A stretch of DNA of 5,435 nucleotides from Actinomycetes bacterium (GTDB taxonomy: Bacteria; Actinomycetota; Acidimicrobiia; Acidimicrobiales; RAAP-2), in the NCBI GenBank assembly GCA_021795095.1, contig JAJYPU010000131.1, positions 1-5,435 on the forward strand, read 5' to 3'. Positions 1 to 4,778 of the stretch are shown here, in pieces; position 1 is the first letter of the stretch; each line of letters starts with the position of its first letter. The position numbers and the translations under genes are program-made. Below the pieces are notes generated by a model. That model was not told the origin of the DNA. It made no database searches and saw nothing but the letters and a program-made list of their open reading frames with translations.

Positions 1-23
1 TCGGTGACGGGGTTATCGCTCAT
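1..23 (-). CDS. Possible 5' end of a divergent gene, truncated by the window edge
   Basis: Read leftward, an ATG at 23-21 opens MSDNPVT and then runs off the window. An N-terminus of this style is plausible for a real protein. A TANNNT box (TAGATT, 35-30) lies six bases before the ATG, the spacing expected of a leaderless transcript. The 52 bases between it and the rightward isomerase start would then be a divergent promoter region. Only seven complete codons are visible, so no function can be given and the gene itself is tentative. Confidence 0.3.
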
Positions 24-29
24 GGGCTC

Positions 30-35
30 AATCTA
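30..35 (-). promoter_or_regulatory. Candidate -10 box (TAGATT) for the leftward edge gene
   Basis: The minus strand reads TAGATT, then six bases, then ATG. This fits the actinobacterial TANNNT -10 consensus at leaderless spacing, with transcription predicted to begin at or next to the start codon. No convincing -35 element is visible, so this rests on one short motif. Confidence 0.25.
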
Positions 36-62
36 CCGTTCGGGACTGTCGCGCCGACGTCG

Positions 63-68
63 TAAGGT
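63..68 (+). promoter_or_regulatory. Candidate -10 box (TAAGGT), or ribosome binding site, for the isomerase gene
   Basis: TAAGGT is followed by seven bases and then the ATG at 76. It fits TANNNT at leaderless spacing. The embedded AAGG (64-67) could instead be a weak Shine-Dalgarno sequence eight bases from the ATG. The two readings cannot be separated from sequence alone, and no clear -35 is seen. Confidence 0.25.
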
Positions 69-75
69 CGGTGCC

Positions 76-741
76 ATGGAGCTGTCCCTCGACTACGACG
101 GCCCCGTCGCGGTGCTCACGTGGCGCGACGGGGAGAACCGGATCAACGACGAGTCACTCGGGGCGCTGCACGCCCGACTCGACGAGCTCGAGGGGCGTAG
201 CGGACCCCTCAGCGTGGTCCTCACCGGCGAGGGGAAGTTCTTCTCCAACGGCCTCGACCTCGCGCGCTACGGCACGGACCCGGCGGGGCTCGGCCACATC
301 CTCACCGAGCTGCACCGCATGGTGGTGCGCCTGCTCACCTTCCCCGCCTACACCGTGGGGGCGCTCAACGGGCACACCTTCGCCGGCGGCGCGCTGCTCA
401 GCTGCGCGCTGGACTACCGGGTGATGCGCGAGGACCGGGGGTTCTGGTGCATGAACGAGGCCGACATCGGGTTGGCGCTGGACGCCAAGCTCGCGGCGAT
501 CCTCTTTAACCGGCTGCCGCGCGCGACCGCGATCGACGCCATGTTGACCGCGCGCCGTTTCGACGCAGCCACCGCGTTGCGCGCGGGCATCGTCGAGGCG
601 GTGGCCCCCGAGGCGGCCGTGCTCGAGCACGCCGTGGCGGTGGCGGCGACGATGGCCGACAAGGACCGCGGCGTCATCGCCCACCACAAGCGCCTCGCCT
701 ACGGCGAGGTCGCCGCGACCCTGGGCTTCCCGGTCGCCTAG
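76..741 (+). CDS. Enoyl-CoA hydratase/isomerase family protein, delta3,delta2-enoyl-CoA isomerase-like
   Basis: This 221-residue crotonase-superfamily protein probably shifts the double bond of 3-enoyl-CoAs to the 2-position, so that unsaturated fatty acids can enter beta-oxidation in the cytoplasm. The oxyanion-hole segments are visible: FFSNGLDL (residues 55-62) and FAGG (102-105). The stretch from MREDRGF (about 117-123) to NEADIGL (127-133) closely resembles eukaryotic, especially plant peroxisomal, enoyl-CoA isomerases. E128 occupies the position where that subgroup carries its catalytic acid. The hydratase pattern of two glutamates is not apparent, which favours isomerase over hydratase. 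The length suits the short isomerase subgroup. The ATG at 76 is preferred over the in-frame ATG at 4 because the crotonase beta-strand (LDYDGPVAVLTW) begins straight after it and the intervening Arg-rich stretch looks non-coding. The exact substrate is uncertain. The gene converges on bioY, and their stop codons overlap. Confidence 0.85.
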   Translation: MELSLDYDGPVAVLTWRDGENRINDESLGALHARLDELEGRSGPLSVVLTGEGKFFSNGLDLARYGTDPAGLGHILTELHRMVVRLLTFPAYTVGALNGHTFAGGALLSCALDYRVMREDRGFWCMNEADIGLALDAKLAAILFNRLPRATAIDAMLTARRFDAATALRAGIVEAVAPEAAVLEHAVAVAATMADKDRGVIAHHKRLAYGEVAATLGFPVA

Positions 742-1322
742 CGCTGGGTGCGGTCGACCAGGCGCCAGGTCGCGGGCAACGCGACCCCGGCCAGGGCGGC
801 CTTGATGACCTCGCCAGTGATGAACGGCGTGAGGCCAAGCGAGATCGCCGTCGCGAGGCCGACGTGCAGGCTGACCGCGAGCCACGGCACCGCGATCGCG
901 AAGATGATGACCTCGCCGACGACCATCGAGGTGACGGCGCGCGCCACGGTGCGGTCGGCCCCGCGCGAGGCGAGCCAGCCGAGCGCGGCGCTCGCGACGA
1001 CGAAGCCGAGCAGGTAGCCGAAGGTCGCCATCGGGACGCCGCTCGAGTGACCGGCGAACCACGGCACGCCGAGGACTCCCGCGGCGACGTAGAGACCCAT
1101 GGCGAGACTGGCGCGGCGCCAGCCGAGTGCGGTGCCGACGAGCAGCACGCCGAGCGTCTGACCGGTGATCGGCACGGGCGTGAAGCCGAGGTGGATGGTG
1201 ACCTGGGCGAGCAGCCCGACGAGCGCGGCGCCCGAGACGACGAGCACGGCGTCGGCGACGCGCGACGAGGCCACGGCGTCGGCGAGGACGCGGCGCGGGG
1301 ACGGAACGGCGATCGTGGACAT
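738..1322 (-). CDS. bioY: BioY, substrate-binding S component of a biotin ECF transporter
   Basis: This 194-residue membrane protein binds and imports biotin. It acts as the S component of an energy-coupling factor transporter, alone or with ATPase and T subunits that are not encoded here. About six hydrophobic segments are visible (roughly residues 23-43, 54-66, 71-88, 98-118, 128-150 and 160-186). Family signatures include PVPITGQTLGV (49-59), the Y-x3-G-x3-P-x-FAG stretch (78-91), the FGYLLGF segment (101-107) and PFITGEVIKAAL (166-177). In the last of these E stands where I recall the family often having D. The length is normal for BioY. The start at 1322 is chosen because GGAGGT lies just upstream on this strand; the in-frame ATG eight codons earlier has no such site. 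It lies 59 bases downstream of rmlA in the same direction, but the palindrome and -10-like box in that gap suggest its own promoter. Confidence 0.9.
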   Translation of the reverse strand: MSTIAVPSPRRVLADAVASSRVADAVLVVSGAALVGLLAQVTIHLGFTPVPITGQTLGVLLVGTALGWRRASLAMGLYVAAGVLGVPWFAGHSSGVPMATFGYLLGFVVASAALGWLASRGADRTVARAVTSMVVGEVIIFAIAVPWLAVSLHVGLATAISLGLTPFITGEVIKAALAGVALPATWRLVDRTQR

Positions 1323-1325
1323 GGG

Positions 1326-1331
1326 ACCTCC
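1326..1331 (-). promoter_or_regulatory. Ribosome binding site of bioY
   Basis: The minus strand reads AGGGAGGTCCCATG, which places a near-perfect Shine-Dalgarno core (GGAGGT) three bases before the ATG. It decides the bioY start at 1322 against the upstream in-frame ATG at 1346. The spacing is slightly short but workable. Confidence 0.7.
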
Positions 1332-1345
1332 CTGGACTTTCGGCA

Positions 1346-1351
1346 ATGCTA
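1346..1351 (-). promoter_or_regulatory. Candidate -10 box (TAGCAT) of the bioY promoter
   Basis: TAGCAT on the minus strand would place the transcription start about seven bases further on. That gives a short leader of roughly 15-20 bases containing the GGAGGT site. No recognisable -35 hexamer is found; a perfect palindrome occupies the spacer position instead. Moderate to low confidence. Confidence 0.3.
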
Positions 1352-1367
1352 CGCGACGGCCGTCGCG
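1352..1367. promoter_or_regulatory. Perfect 16-bp palindrome upstream of bioY, candidate operator
   Basis: CGCGACGGCCGTCGCG is an exact inverted repeat with no central gap. It lies between the rmlA stop and bioY and directly abuts the putative bioY -10 box. That is a classic repressor position, so a dimeric regulator could control biotin uptake from here. It does not match the BioR or BioQ sites I recall. The alternative is an RNA hairpin (six-base-pair stem, GGCC loop) that ends the rmlA transcript, but no T-run follows. CG-rich palindromes also arise by chance in DNA of this composition. Confidence 0.3.
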
Positions 1368-1381
1368 GCGAGCGTGGGCGT

Positions 1382-2185
1382 CTAGATCCAGCCCTGGTCT
1401 CGGGCGATCTGCTCGACGTCGCCGATGCGTAGGCCGCTACGGTGCTGGAGCGTGCGGATGAGCCCCCCGGCCTCGTAGAGCGACTCGTGGGTACCGGTGT
1501 CGAGCCACGTCGTGGCCCGTGAGAGCACCTCGACGCGCAACTCGCCGCGTTCGAGGTAGGCGTTGTTGAGGGCGGTTATCTCGAGCTCGCCGCGAGTGCT
1601 CGGGACGAGCTGGTGGGCGAACGCACTCGCGCGCTCGTCGTAGAAGTAGATGCCGGGCACCGCGTAGTTGCTCTTCGGGACCGCCGGCTTCTCCTCGATC
1701 GAGAGCACGAGGCCGTCGTCGTCGAACTCGACGACGCCGTAGCGCTCGGGGTCCTTCACCTGGTAGGCGAAGATGAGCGCCCCGGACACGTCGGTGTTCT
1801 CGCGCAGGTGCGTGCCGAGCCCTGGCCCGTGGAAGAGGTTGTCACCGAGGATGAGGGCGCACTTGTCGCCGTCGAGGAACGACTCACCGAGGATCAGGGC
1901 CTCGGCGAGCCCGTTGGGCTGGTCCTGGACGACGTAGGAGAGCGAGAGCCCGAACTGGCTGCCATCGCCGAGCAGGCGCTGAAAGGCGGCCTGGTCGTGA
2001 GGGGTCGTGATCAGCAACAACTCGCGCAGCCCGGTCAGCATCAGGGTGCTGAGCGGGTAGTAGATCATGGGCTTGTCGTAGATCGGCAGCAACTGCTTGG
2101 ACACGGCCCGCGTGATCGGGTACAGCCGGGTGCCGCTGCCACCGGCCAGGATGATTCCCTTCACCCCATTAGTATAAGAGGCCAT
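1382..2185 (-). CDS. rmlA: Glucose-1-phosphate thymidylyltransferase, C-terminally short
   Basis: This enzyme joins dTTP and glucose-1-phosphate to give dTDP-glucose and pyrophosphate, the first step of dTDP-L-rhamnose synthesis in the cytoplasm. With the ATG at 2185 it has 267 residues. Visible motifs are the nucleotide-binding [11 protein letters not shown] (13-23) with K30, the metal-binding LGDN (113-116), EEKP (164-167), and [10 protein letters not shown] (227-236), whose D229 fits the second metal ligand. The start is ambiguous. ATG 2185 has an AAGGGGG ribosome site four bases away. The in-frame GTG at 2164 would give the canonical N-terminus (MKGIILAGG, 260 residues) and lies six bases after a TATACT box, consistent with a leaderless message. 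The protein ends right after GWI, whereas well-known long-form enzymes (about 290 residues) continue for roughly 25-30 more. It is divergent from rmlB. Confidence 0.93.
   Translation of the reverse strand: MASYTNGVKGIILAGGSGTRLYPITRAVSKQLLPIYDKPMIYYPLSTLMLTGLRELLLITTPHDQAAFQRLLGDGSQFGLSLSYVVQDQPNGLAEALILGESFLDGDKCALILGDNLFHGPGLGTHLRENTDVSGALIFAYQVKDPERYGVVEFDDDGLVLSIEEKPAVPKSNYAVPGIYFYDERASAFAHQLVPSTRGELEITALNNAYLERGELRVEVLSRATTWLDTGTHESLYEAGGLIRTLQHRSGLRIGDVEQIARDQGWI
2170..2176. promoter_or_regulatory. Overlapping divergent -10 elements between rmlA and rmlB
   Basis: This A/T-rich spot stands out in very GC-rich surroundings. On the plus strand TAGTAT (2170-2175) would serve rmlB with a leader of about 30 bases. 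On the minus strand TATACT (2176-2171) would serve rmlA, six bases before its GTG at 2164. The boxes share five base pairs, so the two genes may be fired from one symmetric element. No clear -35 is found on either side. Confidence 0.45.
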
Positions 2186-2203
2186 CAAACCCCCTTCGAG
2201 GCC

Positions 2204-2208
2204 GAGGT
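2204..2208 (+). promoter_or_regulatory. Ribosome binding site of rmlB
   Basis: GAGGT lies five bases before the ATG at 2214. This supports that start, which also gives the expected first residues of the Rossmann fold ([13 protein letters not shown]). Confidence 0.6.
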
Positions 2209-2213
2209 AGAGC

Positions 2214-3188
2214 ATGCGCGTTGTCATCACCGGGGCGGCTGGGTTCATCGGCTCGCGATTCGCCGAGCTCTTGCTCGCCGAAGCCGACCGTCTGGGCTAC
2301 GACGACGTCGTGCTGCTCGACGCGCTCACCTACTCGGGTCGGCGCGAGAACATGGAACAGGCGATCGGCGCGGGGGCGCGCTTCGTGCACGGGTCGATCA
2401 ACGACCCCGCCGTCGTCGACCAGGCACTCGCGGGTGCCCACGCGGTGGTGCACCTCGCCGCCGAGAGCCACGTGGACCGCTCGATCACCGGGGCGCGCGA
2501 CTTCTTTCTCACCAACGTGCTCGGGACCCAGCAACTCCTCGAGAGCGCCCGGCGCGCGGGGGTCGAGCGCTTCGTGCACGTCTCCACCGACGAGGTCTAC
2601 GGGTCGATCGCGAAGGGCTCGTGGTGCGAGGACCACGTGCTCGAGCCGAACTCTCCCTACTCGGCGAGCAAGGCCGGCTCGGACCTGGCGGCGCTCGCCT
2701 ACCACCGCACCTACGGCCTGGCGGTCATGGTCACGCGCTGCTCGAACAACTACGGCCCCCGTCAGTTCCCCGAGAAGGTGATCCCGCTGTTCGTGACCAA
2801 CCTCATGGACGGCGAGTCCGTGCCGCTCTACGGCGACGGGTTGAACGTGCGCGACTGGCTCCACGTGGACGACCACTGTCGCGGCATCCTCGCGGTCTTG
2901 GAGGCCGGTCGGCCGGGCGAGGTCTACAACATCGGCGGGGGCACCGAGCTGACCAACCGCGAGCTCACCACGCGCCTGCTTGAGCTCTGTGGAGCCGACG
3001 AAAGCTGCGTGCGCGCCGTGCCCGACCGGCTCGGCCACGACCGTCGCTACTCGGTGGACTGGGGCAAGATCCACGCCGAGCTCGGCTACGAGCCGCGGGT
3101 GCCCTTTGACACCGGGCTCGCCGAGACGGTCGCGTGGTATCAGGCGAACGAGTCGTGGTGGCGCCCGTTGAAAGAGACGGTGGCGTGA
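2214..3188 (+). CDS. rmlB: dTDP-glucose 4,6-dehydratase
   Basis: This NAD-dependent extended short-chain dehydrogenase converts dTDP-glucose to dTDP-4-keto-6-deoxyglucose, the second step toward dTDP-rhamnose. It has 324 residues, a normal length. The N-terminal Rossmann motif is GAAGFIG (7-13). [11 protein letters not shown] (80-90) is characteristic of RmlB. The catalytic triad Thr-Asp-Glu is seen as T125, D126 and E127, with the Y-x3-K pair at Y149 and K153. [14 protein letters not shown] (175-188) and the [16 protein letters not shown] segment (207-222) form the sugar-nucleotide side. The set of motifs distinguishes it from UDP-glucose 4-epimerase and UDP-glucuronate decarboxylase, which lack the TDE triad. 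The stop codon overlaps the rmlC start (GTGA), implying translational coupling. It is divergent from rmlA. Confidence 0.96.
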   Translation: MRVVITGAAGFIGSRFAELLLAEADRLGYDDVVLLDALTYSGRRENMEQAIGAGARFVHGSINDPAVVDQALAGAHAVVHLAAESHVDRSITGARDFFLTNVLGTQQLLESARRAGVERFVHVSTDEVYGSIAKGSWCEDHVLEPNSPYSASKAGSDLAALAYHRTYGLAVMVTRCSNNYGPRQFPEKVIPLFVTNLMDGESVPLYGDGLNVRDWLHVDDHCRGILAVLEAGRPGEVYNIGGGTELTNRELTTRLLELCGADESCVRAVPDRLGHDRRYSVDWGKIHAELGYEPRVPFDTGLAETVAWYQANESWWRPLKETVA

Positions 3189-3751
3189 ACCTCGTGCCCC
3201 GGTCAATCCCGGGCCTCTACGTCCTCGAGTCCCCGGTCTTCGGCGACGAGCGGGGATTCTTCCGCGAGTGGTTCAAGGCCCCCGACGCCGAGGCCGCGGG
3301 CGTGTCCTTCACCGTGCGCCAGGCGAACCTCTCGTTGTCGGCGCGCGACGTGGTGCGCGGGCTGCACTACTCGCTCGCCCCCGAGGGCCAGGCGAAGGTC
3401 GTGACCTGCGCCGCGGGTTCGCTCGACGACGTCATCGTTGACGTGCGCGTCGGCTCACCGACCTTTGGGCTTGTCGAGGTGGTCACGCTCGAGGCGGGTG
3501 ACGGACGTTCGGTCCACCTGCCCGTGGGCGTCGCGCACGGCTTTTGTGTGACGAGCGAGCAGGCCGTGCTCACCTACCTGCTCTCCTCGCCATTCAACGC
3601 GGCCCTCGAGCTCGAGGTGAACCCGCTCGACCCCGCCGTGGCGGTGCCGTGGCGTCTGACGGGTGAGCCGGTGCTGAGCGCGAAGGACGCCGCCGCGCCG
3701 TCGCTCGCGCAGCGCCTCGCGGCGGGCGAGCTGCCCCGGTTCGCGCGCTAA
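3185..3751 (+). CDS. rmlC: dTDP-4-dehydrorhamnose 3,5-epimerase
   Basis: This cupin-fold enzyme epimerises C3 and C5 of dTDP-4-keto-6-deoxyglucose to give dTDP-4-keto-L-rhamnose. The GTG start at 3185 overlaps the rmlB TGA (GTGA) and gives 188 residues, a family-typical length. An in-frame GTG at 3134 would add 17 residues that lie inside rmlB and resemble nothing in the family. Visible features are IPGLYVLESPVFGDERGFF (8-26), RGLHY (58-62) with catalytic H61, the GSPTFG turn (90-95), PVGVAHGF (113-120), Y131, and KDAAAP (167-172) with D168 as the His partner. By alignment from memory these match H63, Y133 and D170 of the Salmonella enzyme. The Tyr pair after Y133 in that enzyme reads P136-F137 here, so strict 3,5- versus 3-epimerase activity is not certain. 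Confidence 0.92.
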   Translation: MNLVPRSIPGLYVLESPVFGDERGFFREWFKAPDAEAAGVSFTVRQANLSLSARDVVRGLHYSLAPEGQAKVVTCAAGSLDDVIVDVRVGSPTFGLVEVVTLEAGDGRSVHLPVGVAHGFCVTSEQAVLTYLLSSPFNAALELEVNPLDPAVAVPWRLTGEPVLSAKDAAAPSLAQRLAAGELPRFAR

Positions 3752-3774
3752 ACGAGCCGGCGTCGGCGCGTTGC

Positions 3775-3780
3775 TAGCGT
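3775..3780 (+). promoter_or_regulatory. Candidate -10 box (TAGCGT) ahead of deoC
   Basis: TAGCGT lies seven bases before the GTG at 3788, in the short gap after rmlC. It matches TANNNT at leaderless spacing and would separate deoC from the rhamnose operon. No -35 is obvious, and the gap is short enough for read-through from rmlBC to remain possible. Confidence 0.3.
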
Positions 3781-3787
3781 GGACGAG

Positions 3788-4777
3788 GTGACGACCACAC
3801 CGCTCCGCTCGGTCGGTGCCGCGGGCGCCGTGCGCTTCGCGCCCCACGGATCGGGACCGCGCATCGAGTCCGAGGTCGAACTGCGCTCGGTGCTCGCGAG
3901 CCTCTCGGGCGTTGACGCGGTGGGCCTCGAGGCCCGCGCGGCCAAGCTCGCCACCCGCTCGATCAAGCGGTCCTCGAAGCTGGCCGCGCTCGATCTCGCG
4001 ATCGCCATGGTCGACCTGACGACCCTCGAAGGCGCCGACACGCCCGGACGGGTGGCATCGCTCTGCGCGAAGGCCGCGCGGCCCGACCCGACGAACCACG
4101 AGGTCCCCTCGGTCGCGGCGGTGTGCGTCTACCCCGACCTCGTCGCCACGGCGAAGCGGGCCCTGGGCGATACGCCCGTCGCCGTCGCCTCGGTGGCGAC
4201 GGCCTTCCCGTCGGGTCGGGCCTCACTGGCCGTGAAGCTCGCCGACGTCGCCGAGGCGCGCAGCGCCGGCGCCGACGAGATCGACATGGTCATCGACCGC
4301 GGGGCCTTCCTCGCGGGACGCCTCGGCCAGGTCTTCGACGAGATCGTCGCAGTGAAGGCGGCCTGCGGGCCGGCCCACTTGAAGGTCATCCTCGAGACCG
4401 GCGAGCTCGTGACCTACGACAACGTGCGCCGCGCGAGCTGGCTCGCCATGCTCGCCGGGGCCGACTTCATCAAGACCTCGACGGGCAAGGTCCCGGTCGC
4501 CGCGACCCCGCCGGTCGCCCTGGTGATGCTCGAGGCGGCGCGCGACTTCGCCGAGTCGACCGGCCAAGTGGTCGGCGTGAAGCTCGCTGGGGGCATCCGC
4601 AGCGCGAAGGACGCCATCCGCTACCTGGTGCTCGTCAATGAGACGGCCGGGACCGCCTGGCTGACGCCCGAGCGCTTCCGTTTCGGCGCCTCATCGCTCC
4701 TCAACGACCTGTTGATGCAGCGACTGAAGCAGCAACGCGGCGCCTACGTGCGCGCCGATGAGTTCAGCGGAGATTGA
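3788..4777 (+). CDS. deoC: Deoxyribose-phosphate aldolase, long 'human-type' form
   Basis: This class I aldolase cleaves 2-deoxy-D-ribose-5-phosphate into glyceraldehyde-3-phosphate and acetaldehyde, the last step of deoxynucleoside breakdown. It has 329 residues from the GTG at 3788; a GTG three codons earlier (3779) is possible. The TIM-barrel core shows VCVYPDL (113-119), GADEIDMVI (161-169) with acid D166, DFIKTSTGK (226-234) with Schiff-base lysine K229, and GVKLAGGIRSAKD (263-275) with second lysine K265. The N-terminal extension of about 100 residues and the C-terminal FRFGASSLLNDL (297-308) resemble animal DERA rather than the roughly 260-residue E. coli enzyme. The gene has no ribosome site at either start, and a TANNNT box sits seven bases before 3788. 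It is one base upstream of an aldehyde dehydrogenase, which suggests the acetaldehyde is oxidised by its neighbour. Confidence 0.94.
   Translation: MTTTPLRSVGAAGAVRFAPHGSGPRIESEVELRSVLASLSGVDAVGLEARAAKLATRSIKRSSKLAALDLAIAMVDLTTLEGADTPGRVASLCAKAARPDPTNHEVPSVAAVCVYPDLVATAKRALGDTPVAVASVATAFPSGRASLAVKLADVAEARSAGADEIDMVIDRGAFLAGRLGQVFDEIVAVKAACGPAHLKVILETGELVTYDNVRRASWLAMLAGADFIKTSTGKVPVAATPPVALVMLEAARDFAESTGQVVGVKLAGGIRSAKDAIRYLVLVNETAGTAWLTPERFRFGASSLLNDLLMQRLKQQRGAYVRADEFSGD
4769..4772 (+). promoter_or_regulatory. Ribosome binding site deciding the aldehyde dehydrogenase start
   Basis: GGAG inside the last codons of deoC lies six bases before the GTG at 4779. The alternative in-frame ATG at 4758, overlapping deoC, has no comparable site, so the GTG is preferred. 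Confidence 0.5.
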
Positions 4778-4778
4778 C

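Noticed and set aside
4..75. N-terminal extension of the isomerase from the ATG at 4
   Set aside because: The added 24 residues, with an Arg-rich stretch, do not resemble the family and would cover the likely divergent promoter region.
154..1062. 302-codon leftward open frame spanning the isomerase and part of bioY
   Set aside because: It is antisense to one clear gene and in another frame of a second. The translation is low-complexity Arg/Gly/His/Ala.
864..1385. 173-codon rightward open frame opposite bioY
   Set aside because: It is an acidic and Arg/Gly-rich low-complexity shadow of the membrane-segment codons of bioY, with no start signal.
1613..2983. 456-codon rightward open frame across the rmlA-rmlB junction
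   Set aside because: It runs antisense to rmlA and then out of frame through rmlB. It is Arg/Gly/Ala-rich with no recognisable motif, a typical GC-rich shadow.
2169..3206. 345-codon leftward open frame opposite rmlB
   Set aside because: It is antisense to a gene with a complete set of RmlB motifs. Its Val/Arg/His-rich composition is what a third-position shadow gives.
3752..3778. Small inverted repeat after rmlC as a terminator
   Set aside because: GCCG/CGGC gives only a four-base-pair stem with no T-run, so it is not enough to call a terminator.
4758..4778. Alternative ATG start for the aldehyde dehydrogenase overlapping deoC
   Set aside because: It is in frame but lacks a ribosome site, whereas the GTG at 4779 has GGAG at good spacing.
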